A stretch of 64,000 nt of DNA from G963663315 sp965116335 (GTDB taxonomy: Bacteria > Pseudomonadota > Gammaproteobacteria > Arenicellales > Poriferihabitantaceae): NCBI GenBank assembly GCA_965116335.1, contig OZ220677.1:1426001-1490000 (forward strand), read 5' to 3'. Numbering within the stretch: position 1 is the first letter of the stretch; every line of letters begins with the position of its first letter. The notes beneath the pieces were generated by a model. It saw only the letters and a list, made by a program, of their open reading frames with translations, searched no databases and was not told the origin of the DNA. Made by a program: the position numbers and the translations under genes. Shown here in pieces: positions 53,211 through 62,111 of the stretch.

Positions 53211-54305
53211 TCATTTGCTGGATTTCCTGCGATTGCATTCCCTACACAGCATTTGACAGTTCTGATCGTTTGTTTTGCCGCCATCCACCCAAGGAGTGAT
53301 GTGGTCAGCCTCCATGCCCGTGATCTCAAACTTCTTCATACATACCTTGCAGATACCCTTTTGAATCTCGAACGCCTTCTGCTTCATGGCATCGGAGAAG
53401 ACGCGGATATTGAGATGCTTTTCCTCGCCAGTGAGGAGATACGGGTAGATGCCAGCCTTCTTTGTCACATCGTCGTCCGTCATCAGGCGGACAATGTCGA
53501 TCTCAAGCCCTTCGGGGTCCAGGCTCTCGTCTTTGAGTTGCTCATAAAGTCCGCCCCAATCCACCCCTTTCATTTGATTGCGGTAGTTCGGGAAGACCGC
53601 TTCCACCCGGTTGATTACCGACTGGAAGTGACTCCACAAAGCGGTTGCGGTCTTGTCGTGCTGATGCGCGGCCATGTGCTCCTCAACCGTCTGGGCCTCG
53701 TCCTTGATCCATTGGATCGCAGTTTCAAGGTATTCCTGCCGCTCGGCTCTCCCATTCACATATCGGCTGCCGATTGCATAAGCCGGGCAGGCAGCCCCCT
53801 TCCGGCTGAAATGCCGCTTTGCTTCGGACACCCACGGGCCAGCATAGACTGCGTTCCGCAGTTCCTGGCCGGTCAGCTTTTCGCCCGCGATGTTGATGAT
53901 CCTGAACCAGTCCAGCTTCTCGCTGGCGCTCCCCTCGCAGACATAAACCTGCACCGGGTAATTGAGTATCCGCTCCTGTTCGTCGTCTTGCAGGTTGTGG
54001 AAATACCGCCCGTCAAGGGAGTAGTCGCCGTTCACATACTGAGCGACCGAGATCGTTCGCTGCTGGCCGTCGATGACCTCATACGTTCCATCTTCGCGCA
54101 CTGCCCAATACATCACGTTGAGCGGGAAGCCCTTGTTGATGGTCTCGATCACCGCATCGCGCTGCTTGTCCTTATAGACGAACTCGCGCTGAAATGGCGG
54201 GCGGATGTCGAGCTTGCCGCCATAGCCACGCACCCCGTCTTCGCCGTCGTCATGGTAATCTTCCACAAGGTCGCGGACTGTGATTTTGTTGAGTTTGATC
54301 TTCAT
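53211..54305 (-). CDS. DUF262-HNH nuclease (GmrSD-like)
   Basis: 364 aa. N-terminal ParB-like DUF262 domain: PPFQREFVYK (36-45) and DGQQRT (79-84), the NTP-binding/hydrolysing motif of GmrS-type proteins. C-terminal HNH nuclease: C319/C322, the ADH core at 333-335, then CRECNRR with C354/C357 for zinc and N358. GmrSD enzymes cut modified phage DNA; single-chain DUF262-HNH relatives are associated with defence. The start ATG overlaps the alternative-frame stop of the upstream methyltransferase by four bases. As sequenced, the methyltransferase ORF runs 56 bases into this gene. Confidence 0.78.
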   Translation of the reverse strand: MKIKLNKITVRDLVEDYHDDGEDGVRGYGGKLDIRPPFQREFVYKDKQRDAVIETINKGFPLNVMYWAVREDGTYEVIDGQQRTISVAQYVNGDYSLDGRYFHNLQDDEQERILNYPVQVYVCEGSASEKLDWFRIINIAGEKLTGQELRNAVYAGPWVSEAKRHFSRKGAACPAYAIGSRYVNGRAERQEYLETAIQWIKDEAQTVEEHMAAHQHDKTATALWSHFQSVINRVEAVFPNYRNQMKGVDWGGLYEQLKDESLDPEGLEIDIVRLMTDDDVTKKAGIYPYLLTGEEKHLNIRVFSDAMKQKAFEIQKGICKVCMKKFEITGMEADHITPWVDGGKTNDQNCQMLCRECNRRKSSK

Positions 54306-55446
54306 GTCTGTGGCTTACTATGGATTGAGTGGGTTTTTCTCTTAATAAAAACTCTTCCATACAAGGAGTAAACCACGTCATCGCCCCCCCCCTCACATAG
54401 AAATTACCTTTTTTCGGCATACCCCTCATAACGGGGTTACCATTAGTTTTCTTCCCGGAACTTCCGGTTTTCGACCCATCCTGCCTCGTCTCCATATAAT
54501 CATCGTAAAACTTATGACTTTCCAACCCAAATCCCACTTTTTGGGAGAGTCCGAGTATCTCAAACTGCTCCGGGTTGTGCTTGTCCAGAAACGTAATTGG
54601 CACCCCCATCACCCCGTCCCAATCCATCGGAATATCAGCGACCTTGTCCACGTTGATCGCATCGTAATTGTCGTAGGCGGGGTATTCTTCAGGTGAGTAC
54701 CGCTTGTAGAGGATCAATTCCTCGTGGCGCTTGGCATGATCAAGATTGGTAAACCAAGCCGCATTCCCCAACCGCCCTTTGATAACCCCCTTGACGACTC
54801 TATAGGCACTTCCTTCTCTTGCAGTCGCCTCCAATAACTGCGCGTATTCCTCCGGCACATCAAACAGCATGTCTTGACCCTTAGGGGTGACACCAAGCCA
54901 CATTCTGTTATCTTTGATCAGAGGAAAAATCTCCTTGTAGTTAATGGCATTCTGGCTCCCAACGATCAGGAATTTTTTGCTGTACTGCATCAGTTGGGCG
55001 ACGTATTCACGGAAAAGCGAAAACGGCGGATTAGTCACCACGATGTCCGCTTGCTTCAGAAGCTCAATGCATTCCGCGCTACGAAAATCTCCGTCTCTTT
55101 CAAATTCACGGATTCCAATATCTCCAACATCGGGCATCCTGTCGCCCTTCGCGTTCCCGTTGTATTCGAGCCATATCGCACGCTCCGAGTCGTGACGGCT
55201 GAACAGGTCACGTTCTTGATTCTTGTAGCACGCCGTGATGAGTCTTTTCAATCCCAAATGCTCGAAGTTGTACGAGAAGTAATGGAAGAAGTTCGATACA
55301 CGGGGATCGTCACAGTTGCAGTAGACAACCTTGCCCCGAAAATATTCGGCATAGTGGCGCAGTTCGTTTTCGATGTCAGGAAGCTGCGTGTAGAACTCAT
55401 CGTTCTTTTCTCGTTTTGCCTTGTGAAGGTTTTTATTCAATGACAT
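54250..55446 (-). CDS. EcoRI-family adenine-specific DNA methyltransferase, C-terminus frame-shifted at a G9 tract
   Basis: 398 aa as read. N-terminal NDEFYTQ, YCNCDDPRVSNFF (42-54) and the catalytic motif IV TNPPFSLF (138-145) match the EcoRI methylase family. After VRG (351-353) the frame passes through nine G and ends in a tail with no family look (AMTWFTPCMEEF and on). The +2 frame immediately downstream encodes DDVVYSLYGRVFIKRK, the sort of C-terminus this family carries, and ends at 54302, giving an ATGA overlap with the nuclease gene. Ten or seven G would restore it (381 or 380 aa). Lies 14 bases after argF on the same strand. Confidence 0.78.
   Translation of the reverse strand: MSLNKNLHKAKREKNDEFYTQLPDIENELRHYAEYFRGKVVYCNCDDPRVSNFFHYFSYNFEHLGLKRLITACYKNQERDLFSRHDSERAIWLEYNGNAKGDRMPDVGDIGIREFERDGDFRSAECIELLKQADIVVTNPPFSLFREYVAQLMQYSKKFLIVGSQNAINYKEIFPLIKDNRMWLGVTPKGQDMLFDVPEEYAQLLEATAREGSAYRVVKGVIKGRLGNAAWFTNLDHAKRHEELILYKRYSPEEYPAYDNYDAINVDKVADIPMDWDGVMGVPITFLDKHNPEQFEILGLSQKVGFGLESHKFYDDYMETRQDGSKTGSSGKKTNGNPVMRGMPKKGNFYVRGGAMTWFTPCMEEFLLREKPTQSIVSHRHEDQTQQNHSPRPCGRLP
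54384..54392 (-). repeat. Homopolymer tract of nine G in the methyltransferase gene
   Basis: Nine G on the coding strand (nine C on the plus strand). Length decides the frame: nine gives the aberrant tail, eight or eleven gives a stop almost at once (CGA TGA), seven or ten gives the family-like C-terminus. A typical slipped-strand phase-variation site, unless the count is a sequencing or assembly error. Confidence 0.75.
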
Positions 55447-55460
55447 GACGATAGTCCGGG

Positions 55461-56369
55461 TTAACCACCCGACAATAAAAATTCGATCAGCGCCTTTTGC
55501 GCGTGCAGGCGGTTTTCCGCTTCGTCCCAGACTACGCTTTGCGGGCCGTCGATCACTTCCGAGGTCACTTCACTGCCGCGATAGGCCGGCAGGCAGTGCA
55601 TGAACAGAGCATCATCAGCCGCCCTCTCCATCAATTTCTGATCGACACAGTAACCCTTGAATATCTTCTCACGGACTTTCTTTTCCTTTTCATAGCCCAT
55701 TCCGGACCAGGTATCGGTAACCACCAGCGCCGCACCCGCGCAAGCCTCTGCCGGGTCTTCGGTCAGGACGATATGGTCCGCGCATTGTATCGCCAGCGCC
55801 TCGTCAGGCCGCTGATTCTTCGGTGTGGCAATGTGCAGTTCGAAACCGAATTGCCGAGCCGCGTTCATCCACGAATGACACACGTTGTTACCATCACCCA
55901 CCCAGGCGATTTTCCGCCCCCCGATGTCGCCACGATGTTCGGTAAATGTCTGGATATCCGCGAGAACCTGACAGGGATGATTGTAGTCGGATAATCCGTT
56001 GATTACCGGCACCGAGGCATTCTCCGCCATCGTCTCAACGCGCGCGTGCGCTCCGGTTCGCATCACGATCAGATCAGCCATTCTGGAAAGCACCCGTGCC
56101 GTGTCCGCTATCGACTCTCCGCGACCCAGTTGAGAGTCGGAAGGCGATAGGAAAATTACATTCCCGCCGAACTGGCCGATGCCGGTTTCAAACGAAACCC
56201 GGGTACGGGTAGACTGTTTCTCGAATACCAGTATCGCGGTTTTGCCCTGCATGAATCGAGCATGGCGGCCTGAGGGGAGCTCGGCCTTGAGTTCAATGGA
56301 TCGCAAAATCAATTGCCGAAGCTCTTGTTCGGTCAAATCCATACAGCTTAACAGATGTCGAATTGCCAC
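55461..56369 (-). CDS. argF: Ornithine carbamoyltransferase
   Basis: Forms citrulline from ornithine and carbamoyl phosphate. 302 aa, started at GTG 56369. Carbamoyl-phosphate motif STRTR at 53-57, DYNHPCQ (130s), and MHCLPAYRG near the C-terminus with the catalytic cysteine. Divergent from argG with a short shared promoter region. Confidence 0.96.
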   Translation of the reverse strand: MAIRHLLSCMDLTEQELRQLILRSIELKAELPSGRHARFMQGKTAILVFEKQSTRTRVSFETGIGQFGGNVIFLSPSDSQLGRGESIADTARVLSRMADLIVMRTGAHARVETMAENASVPVINGLSDYNHPCQVLADIQTFTEHRGDIGGRKIAWVGDGNNVCHSWMNAARQFGFELHIATPKNQRPDEALAIQCADHIVLTEDPAEACAGAALVVTDTWSGMGYEKEKKVREKIFKGYCVDQKLMERAADDALFMHCLPAYRGSEVTSEVIDGPQSVVWDEAENRLHAQKALIEFLLSGG

Positions 56370-56402
56370 TTGCCTGTCCTTCTCAAACGGTTACATGGTT
56401 AA

Positions 56403-56411
56403 TGATATAAT
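56403..56411 (+). promoter_or_regulatory. Extended -10 promoter of argG
   Basis: TG-A-TATAAT, a perfect extended -10, 35 bases before the argG ATG, without a clear -35. It lies in the region shared with divergent argF; an arginine-repressor operator could overlap but I cannot define one. Confidence 0.55.
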
Positions 56412-56446
56412 AAAACCTGATAGCTTACCAAAATACGAAAACAACT

Positions 56447-57658
56447 ATGTCAGAAATCAACAAGGCTGTTCTGGCCTATTCCGGGGGGCTGGATACTTCA
56501 ATCATCCTGAAATGGCTGCAAGACGAATACCATTGCGAAGTGGTCACCTTCACCGCAGATATTGGTCAGGGTGAAGACCTGGAGCCAGCCCGGGAAAAAG
56601 CCCGGAAGTATGGAATCCGGGATATATTCATCGAAGACCTGACTGAAGAGTTCGCACGTGACTATGTGTTCCCGATGTTTCGCGCCAATGCGGTCTACGA
56701 AGGCGAGTATTTGCTGGGCACCTCGATTGCCCGTCCGCTGATCGCCAGACATCTGGTTGAAACCGCCCGCAAGACCAATGCCGACGCCATCTCGCATGGC
56801 GCCACCGGTAAAGGAAACGACCAGGTCCGATTCGAGTTGTCCGCTTATGCCCTGAACCCGGATATCCGTATCATAGCGCCCTGGCGGGAGTGGGATTTGA
56901 CCTCACGCGAGAAACTGATGGAATACGCAAAGAAACACGGTATTCAGGTCGAGAAGAAGAAAGACGGCGGTTCTCCGTATTCGATTGATGCCAATTTGTT
57001 GCATATTTCACATGAGGGCGGTGAACTGGAAGACCCATGGACAACACCCGGTGATGAAGCCTGGGGCTGGACCAATTCTCCGATGGACGCGCCGGATGAG
57101 CCGGAGGAATTGCTGCTGGGCTTCAAGCAGGGAGATGTCGTGTCGGTCAACGACCAGGAGTTGACTCCGGCGCAGGTCATGATGGACTTGAACAGACGGG
57201 GGTCGCTCCACGGCATTGGCCGGGCGGACATCGTCGAGAACCGATATGTCGGCATGAAGAACCGGGGATGTTATGAAACCCCGGGCGGCACGATCATCCA
57301 CAAGGCCCATCGTGCAATCGAATCACTCACTCTGGATCGGGAGGTGGCCCACCTGAAAGATGAACTGATGCCACGCTATGCCAGTCTGGTCTACAACGGT
57401 TACTGGTTCAGCCCGGAGCGAGCCATGATGCAGGGTATGATCGACGCTTCCCAGGCAACCGTGAACGGAGAAGTCCGGCTGCGCTTGTACAAGGGCAATG
57501 TCGATGTGCTGGGACGCCAGTCAGAAACTGATTCGTTGTTTGACGAGAAAATTGTAACCTTCGAGGAGGATGCCGGTGCCTATAACCAGGCTGACGCAAC
57601 CGGCTTTATCAAACTGAATGCCTTGCGAATGCGAATCGCCGCCAGCCGGGGGAAATAA
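56447..57658 (+). CDS. argG: Argininosuccinate synthase
   Basis: Joins citrulline and aspartate with ATP in arginine synthesis. 403 aa. ATP pyrophosphatase loop AYSGGLDTS at 10-18, then TADIGQGEDLEPAR (36-49), SHGATGKGNDQVRFE (115-129) and PYSIDANLLHISHEGG (179-194), all highly conserved. Pairs with divergent argF. Confidence 0.97.
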   Translation: MSEINKAVLAYSGGLDTSIILKWLQDEYHCEVVTFTADIGQGEDLEPAREKARKYGIRDIFIEDLTEEFARDYVFPMFRANAVYEGEYLLGTSIARPLIARHLVETARKTNADAISHGATGKGNDQVRFELSAYALNPDIRIIAPWREWDLTSREKLMEYAKKHGIQVEKKKDGGSPYSIDANLLHISHEGGELEDPWTTPGDEAWGWTNSPMDAPDEPEELLLGFKQGDVVSVNDQELTPAQVMMDLNRRGSLHGIGRADIVENRYVGMKNRGCYETPGGTIIHKAHRAIESLTLDREVAHLKDELMPRYASLVYNGYWFSPERAMMQGMIDASQATVNGEVRLRLYKGNVDVLGRQSETDSLFDEKIVTFEEDAGAYNQADATGFIKLNALRMRIAASRGK

Positions 57659-57700
57659 CCCGCAACCGGCGAAGAAGCGCGAAGATTCGGTAACGCTGAT

Positions 57701-58411
57701 ATGATCTCGATTGTTGCCCCGCTCTATAATGAAGGACAAAACGTCGCAGGTCTGGTGACTCATTTACAGGATTTGCGCGGACTGCACGAGGCCATACTGG
57801 TGGATGCCAGTGATCAGGTAGAGTCCCGCGAAATCCTGAAATCCATTGCCCGGCAACATCAACCGGAACCGGAGAAACCCCTGATTCGGGTTATTTCAAC
57901 GGATCAACCCGGACGAAGCCGACAAATGAATCTGGGGGCCATGGCGGCGACTGGCGACATTTTGTTATTTCTTCACTGCGACACCCGACTACCGGACAAT
58001 GCCATCGCCATGGTGGAACGTGCAGTCAGCGGGCAACGTCAATGGGGACGATTCGATGTAGTGCTCGAATCCAAAGGATGGATCTACCGTCTGATCGAGA
58101 ATATGATCTGGATTCGTTCACGCATCCGGCCTCTCGCCACGGGTGACCAGGGGATTTTCGTAACCGCATCCCTGTTCCATCGTGTCAACGGCTTTCCTCC
58201 AATCTGCCTGATGGAGGATGTGGCAATGAGCAAGCTGCTCAAACCGCACTCCTCGCCGTTACTGATCAGCCCTCCAGCCATCACTTCCGCCCGGCGATGG
58301 CAGAACCGGGGCGCAATCCGAACCATATTGCTGATGTGGAAATTGAGGTTTCTGTTCTGGGTCGGAATGGATCCGCAGCGTCTCGGTGAGATGTACGGCA
58401 ATGAGCGCTAA
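57701..58411 (+). CDS. Family 2 glycosyltransferase (TIGR04283)
   Basis: 236 aa. N-terminal GT2 start ISIVAPLYNEGQNVAGLV and the metal-binding DTR motif (LLFLHCDTRLPDNA, about 87-100). The TIGR04283 group is annotated as arsenosugar biosynthesis glycosyltransferase, but many members sit with cell-surface genes, as here. Overlaps the next gene by 11 bases, so co-translation is likely. Confidence 0.82.
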   Translation: MISIVAPLYNEGQNVAGLVTHLQDLRGLHEAILVDASDQVESREILKSIARQHQPEPEKPLIRVISTDQPGRSRQMNLGAMAATGDILLFLHCDTRLPDNAIAMVERAVSGQRQWGRFDVVLESKGWIYRLIENMIWIRSRIRPLATGDQGIFVTASLFHRVNGFPPICLMEDVAMSKLLKPHSSPLLISPPAITSARRWQNRGAIRTILLMWKLRFLFWVGMDPQRLGEMYGNER

Positions 58412-59063
58412 CCCCGATATTCCACTCTACCTTTTTGCCAAGGCGCCGGTTCCAGGTCAGGTCAAAACCCGAATGCAGCCACAGTTGACCGGCTCCGAGG
58501 CGGCGGAACTGGCCCTGATGATGCTGGTTCAGTCGGTCAGCAAGGTAAGGACACACTGGCCCGGTTCGCTAGTGCTCACAGTGTCGCCCAACCCTGATCA
58601 TGACTGCTTCCGGGACTTGCAGGACCGTTACCACATGGATATCGAAGTCCAGACAGAAGGCGATCTGGGTCAAAGAATCAGCCATGTACTCGAAAAGGCG
58701 ATCCAAAAATCCGGTTGCGGTGTTGTCATGGGCTGCGATGTCCCGCATATCCCCGGTGAAATCCTTGCACAAGTGCATACGCGGCTCAGCAAACCGGATA
58801 ATATAGTCGGCCCATCCGTTGATGGCGGCTTTTACATTCTCGGCTTGCATGAATTGGGGCACGGGATATTTGATCAGGTGGACTGGGGTTCCGATCAGGT
58901 TCTCTCTCAATTACTCGCCAACCTGGATGCACTCGGCATGGATATTGATTTTTGCCGGAAACTGCGCGACATTGATACCTGGAGCGACCTGTGCTGGCTT
59001 GCCAATGAAGAACCCTGCTATCAGAAATTCATCCGTACCGATGCCGCCCGCCCATCCTCCTGA
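58401..59063 (+). CDS. DUF2064 / TIGR04282 glycosyltransferase-like protein
   Basis: 220 aa from ATG 58401 (MSANPDIPLYLFAKAPVPGQ). Conserved FAKAPVPGQVKTRM and GCDVPHIPGE, and VGPSVDGGFYILGL, define the family, usually found beside TIGR04283 as here. Probably a nucleotide-sugar-binding partner of the preceding enzyme. An ORF five codons longer upstream is disfavoured. Its end overlaps the acyltransferase start by 23 bases. Confidence 0.82.
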   Translation: MSANPDIPLYLFAKAPVPGQVKTRMQPQLTGSEAAELALMMLVQSVSKVRTHWPGSLVLTVSPNPDHDCFRDLQDRYHMDIEVQTEGDLGQRISHVLEKAIQKSGCGVVMGCDVPHIPGEILAQVHTRLSKPDNIVGPSVDGGFYILGLHELGHGIFDQVDWGSDQVLSQLLANLDALGMDIDFCRKLRDIDTWSDLCWLANEEPCYQKFIRTDAARPSS

Positions 59064-60003
59064 CCCTGAAGTCAAACTCGACCGAACCTGCTTCAAGCCG
59101 GGATGCTGGAGCGCCTGGCTGACTCTGCTGTTACTCTGGCTGGTTTCCTGGTTGCCGAGAAAAGTGATCATGAGATTGGGCGGAGTGGTCGGTGACCAGA
59201 TGCGCCTGCATAACCGGAAACGCAGGAATATCGCCGCAGTCAATATTCGACTTTGCTTCCCCGAACGGTCCGAATCCGAGCAGCGAGAACTGCTGGAAGC
59301 GCACTTTCGCTGCTATGGCCGCAGCCTCATGGACATGGGCTTGAGCATGATGAGTACGCGCAAGAGGCTGAAGAAATATGTGGACATCGAGGGCGCTGAA
59401 CACTTCCAAAAGTATTCACAGGCTTGTGGTGATTGTACGCAAAACGTGATCATGGTCTCATACCACACGACTACCATGGATACCGGAGCCTCTGCTCTGT
59501 TCATTGGAACCCCTCTGGTTTCCATGATGAAAAGGGATAAGAATCCGGTATACAACTGGTTTTTGCACAAGGGTCGGACCCGATTCAACGAGACCCGTCT
59601 TTATATGCGGGATCAGAGTCTGCGCGGGCTGATCAGGGGAATAAACCGGGGGCGCGTCGGCCTGCTGATCCCGGACGAGGATCACGGAGAAGGCAAGCAC
59701 GCAGTCTATTCGTCTTTCTTCGGTCAACAACGCTCTACGCTTAACATGGTCAGTCGCCTGGCCGCAATCACCGATGCCGTGGTCATTCCGTTCATCTGTA
59801 TTCTGGATGTACGCAGTGGGCGATACAAAATCATCGTCGCCCCCCCTCTGCAACAGGTTCCGAGCGATAATCATGTGTCCGATGCAACGCGACTCAACCA
59901 GGCGATGGAGACTCTGATCCGTCAGGCGCCGGAACAGTACATGTGGACATTCCGGTGGTTTCGGACACAGCCGGACGGCTCCAACCCCTACCGTACCGGC
60001 TAA
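59041..60003 (+). CDS. Lipid A biosynthesis acyltransferase-like protein (LpxL/HtrB family)
   Basis: 320 aa from ATG 59041; a longer in-frame ORF to 58819 reads antisense-like residues within the previous gene. A membrane helix at about 25-40 and the catalytic HX4D (H142, D147 in SYHTTTMDTG) place it with inner-membrane lipid acyltransferases that add a secondary acyl chain to lipid A or a related glycolipid. It lies between two glycosyltransferase genes and a heptosyltransferase-like gene. Confidence 0.85.
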   Translation: MPPAHPPDPEVKLDRTCFKPGCWSAWLTLLLLWLVSWLPRKVIMRLGGVVGDQMRLHNRKRRNIAAVNIRLCFPERSESEQRELLEAHFRCYGRSLMDMGLSMMSTRKRLKKYVDIEGAEHFQKYSQACGDCTQNVIMVSYHTTTMDTGASALFIGTPLVSMMKRDKNPVYNWFLHKGRTRFNETRLYMRDQSLRGLIRGINRGRVGLLIPDEDHGEGKHAVYSSFFGQQRSTLNMVSRLAAITDAVVIPFICILDVRSGRYKIIVAPPLQQVPSDNHVSDATRLNQAMETLIRQAPEQYMWTFRWFRTQPDGSNPYRTG

Positions 60004-60018
60004 CCCGATGGTCAACCC

Positions 60019-61026
60019 GTGAAAATCCTGGTTATCAAACAAACCTCGCTGGGAGATGTGCTGCACTCGACCGGGCATATCCGGGCACTCAAGAAACACT
60101 ACCCGGACAGTCACCTGACTCTGCTCACCGCCAGCACATCTGTGGACATCCATCGGTACAACGCCTGGGTCGATGAAATTATCGTCATAGACCGCTATCG
60201 GATCAAACATAACTGGTATCGGGAGCCAATCTGGGCCTGGCGGGAAATATCCGGCGTCATGGCGAAAATCAGGCAGCATCGTTTTGATCTGGCAATTGAT
60301 CTTCAGGGGCTGGCGAAGTCGGTACTGTTTCTGTATGGCGCGAAATCAAACCGCAAACTGGTCAAGGGAAACTGGTGGGGACTGGAAGGCTTCAGGGACA
60401 AGAGCCTGCACGCCATCCGGGAGATGGATCAGGTGCTGCAACTGGCGGCGATACCGACCCTGGATACCTCAATGGAATTCTGTGTCAGCACAAAGGAAAA
60501 GCATACAGTCGATGACCTGCTTGCCCGAACCAATCCACAGGCAAAGCCGATCCTGATCATGAGTCCATTTACCCGCTGGCCCTCAAAAGACTGGCCGCTT
60601 GACAATTATCTGCTGACCCGAAAAGCAGTTGCGAACCAATTCCATGTCGTATTTACCGGCTCTCGAGAACGCCGGAGTGAAGTGGAAGAAGTGATGAATC
60701 TGCATGGACTGACCGGAGAACAGGTAAGCAACACCAACCTGCTGGGCGAACTGAGCTTGCCGGAGTTCGCGGAACTCACCCGGCGGGCCGAACGGATATT
60801 GACCGGCGACAGTTTTCCGATGCATGTCGCCGGGGCGGTAAAAACCCCGGTGGTCGCGCTGTTCGGCCCGACCGATGAAAAAAAAACAGGCCCGCTGGGG
60901 CCGTATGATCAGGTGATCCGGGTGGCCGGGTGCGCCCGCTGCGATCAACCATCGTGTCGGCGGCGATGTCTTGCCCGGCTTGACCATACAGAAGTGATTC
61001 GCGCAATCCGGGCAGACCGCCCCTGA
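60019..61026 (+). CDS. Family 9 glycosyltransferase, heptosyltransferase-like
   Basis: 335 aa from GTG 60019. GT9 fold: N-terminal KILVIKQTSLGDVLHSTG (2-19), AIDLQGLAKS (95-104), and the nucleotide-sugar site GDSFPMHVAGAVKTPVVALFG-type block near 268-290, then GPTDEKKTGPLGP. LPS inner-core heptose transfer is likely. Nine consecutive A at 60878-60886 lie in GAT GAA AAA AAA ACA. Last gene of the surface group, converging with a LysR gene. Confidence 0.87.
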   Translation: MKILVIKQTSLGDVLHSTGHIRALKKHYPDSHLTLLTASTSVDIHRYNAWVDEIIVIDRYRIKHNWYREPIWAWREISGVMAKIRQHRFDLAIDLQGLAKSVLFLYGAKSNRKLVKGNWWGLEGFRDKSLHAIREMDQVLQLAAIPTLDTSMEFCVSTKEKHTVDDLLARTNPQAKPILIMSPFTRWPSKDWPLDNYLLTRKAVANQFHVVFTGSRERRSEVEEVMNLHGLTGEQVSNTNLLGELSLPEFAELTRRAERILTGDSFPMHVAGAVKTPVVALFGPTDEKKTGPLGPYDQVIRVAGCARCDQPSCRRRCLARLDHTEVIRAIRADRP

Positions 61027-61040
61027 AAGACGGTGGCTGC

Positions 61041-61970
61041 TCAACTCAGCATCTGCTCAAACTCGCTTTCCGATATTTCTGCCTCGCGTTTCAACCAACC
61101 CCGAAAGGCGGTAATCTGCGGTTCGCTTTCCCGCCCCCGGATACAGACGAAAAAATAAGAAAGGTTGGATTTGCTTTTGACTTCCGGGAACAACCGCACC
61201 AACCGACCGGCCTTGATGTCATCCAGAACATGGGCACTGCGGGCCAGAGCGACTCCCTGGTCGTCGATTGCGGCCTGAATGGCCAGGCTGGTTTGCGGAA
61301 ACTGGGTGCCTTTGGGCATTTTCCTGATCGTGACGCCCGCATCCCTGAACCAGTCTCTCCAGCGTTGCAGGATGTCTATTGCGTTGCGCCGCAGCAAGGG
61401 CAGGCCGAGCAAATCCTCAGGCTTGTCGGGTATACCGTATTCCTCCAGAAAATGTGGGCTGCAAACCGGGAAAACATACTCCTGAAGCAATAGCTCTTCA
61501 TACAGGTTGCTCCAGTTTCCGTATCCTAAACGGATGCCGATGTCGGCATTTTCCGAGTCGAAATCCACCAGTTCATCCGAAGTGGAGATCCACACATTGA
61601 TGTCGGGATATTCATGGTTGAAATGACCCAGTCTCGGCACCAGCCATTTGAATGCGAATGATTGCAACAATGTCACCCGCAAGGCCGTGGGGCCAGACTG
61701 TACCTCCTGCAAATCTTCGATGGTTGAGGTCAGCCGCCTAACAAACTCGCGCACTACCGGCACGATGGCGTGGCCCGCTTCGGTCAGGATCAGAGTCCGC
61801 CCCCTGCGCTGAAACAGCTGGACTCCCCAGAGTTCCTCAATATGCCTGATCTGGTGGCTGATGGCACTTTGTGTCACAAACAGGTCTTCGGCTGCACGGG
61901 TATAGCTCAAATGACGGGCCGCAGCCTCAAGAGCCCGTAGCGCAGACATGGAAGGATAACGGATCGGCAT
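61041..61970 (-). CDS. LysR-family transcriptional regulator (GcvA-like)
   Basis: 309 aa. N-terminal helix-turn-helix (MPIRYPSMSALRALEAAARH, then TRAAEDLFVTQSAISHQIRH near 25-44), then a GcvA-like effector domain. Relatives control amino-acid or amine metabolism. It is divergent from the small-peptide/DUF1127 operon, the usual geometry for a target, though the DUF1127 link is inference. Confidence 0.88.
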   Translation of the reverse strand: MPIRYPSMSALRALEAAARHLSYTRAAEDLFVTQSAISHQIRHIEELWGVQLFQRRGRTLILTEAGHAIVPVVREFVRRLTSTIEDLQEVQSGPTALRVTLLQSFAFKWLVPRLGHFNHEYPDINVWISTSDELVDFDSENADIGIRLGYGNWSNLYEELLLQEYVFPVCSPHFLEEYGIPDKPEDLLGLPLLRRNAIDILQRWRDWFRDAGVTIRKMPKGTQFPQTSLAIQAAIDDQGVALARSAHVLDDIKAGRLVRLFPEVKSKSNLSYFFVCIRGRESEPQITAFRGWLKREAEISESEFEQMLS

Positions 61971-62111
61971 GATTCATACATGAGTAAATGCTCATGCATT
62001 GTATGAAAATATATCGTTTGTGTATAGCGTTTCCAACCCCTATATTCCATTCTGTCGATTGAGTGGTCAATCGGCCTGTTACCAAACAGTAATGTTATTG
62101 AGGGAAATAAA

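Noticed and set aside
53187..54371. 394-codon plus-strand ORF opposite the DUF262-HNH gene
   Set aside because: It is the antisense frame of a well-supported gene with recognisable DGQQRT and HNH motifs; its own translation shows no domain and no ribosome site.
58819..59040. 74-codon upstream extension of the LpxL-like ORF
   Set aside because: It overlaps the DUF2064 gene in another frame and reads as low-complexity junk; the acyltransferase starts naturally at 59041.
60878..60886. Nine A in the heptosyltransferase-like gene
   Set aside because: The frame through the tract is normal for the family (GPTDEKKTGPLGP); nothing suggests slippage beyond the tract itself.
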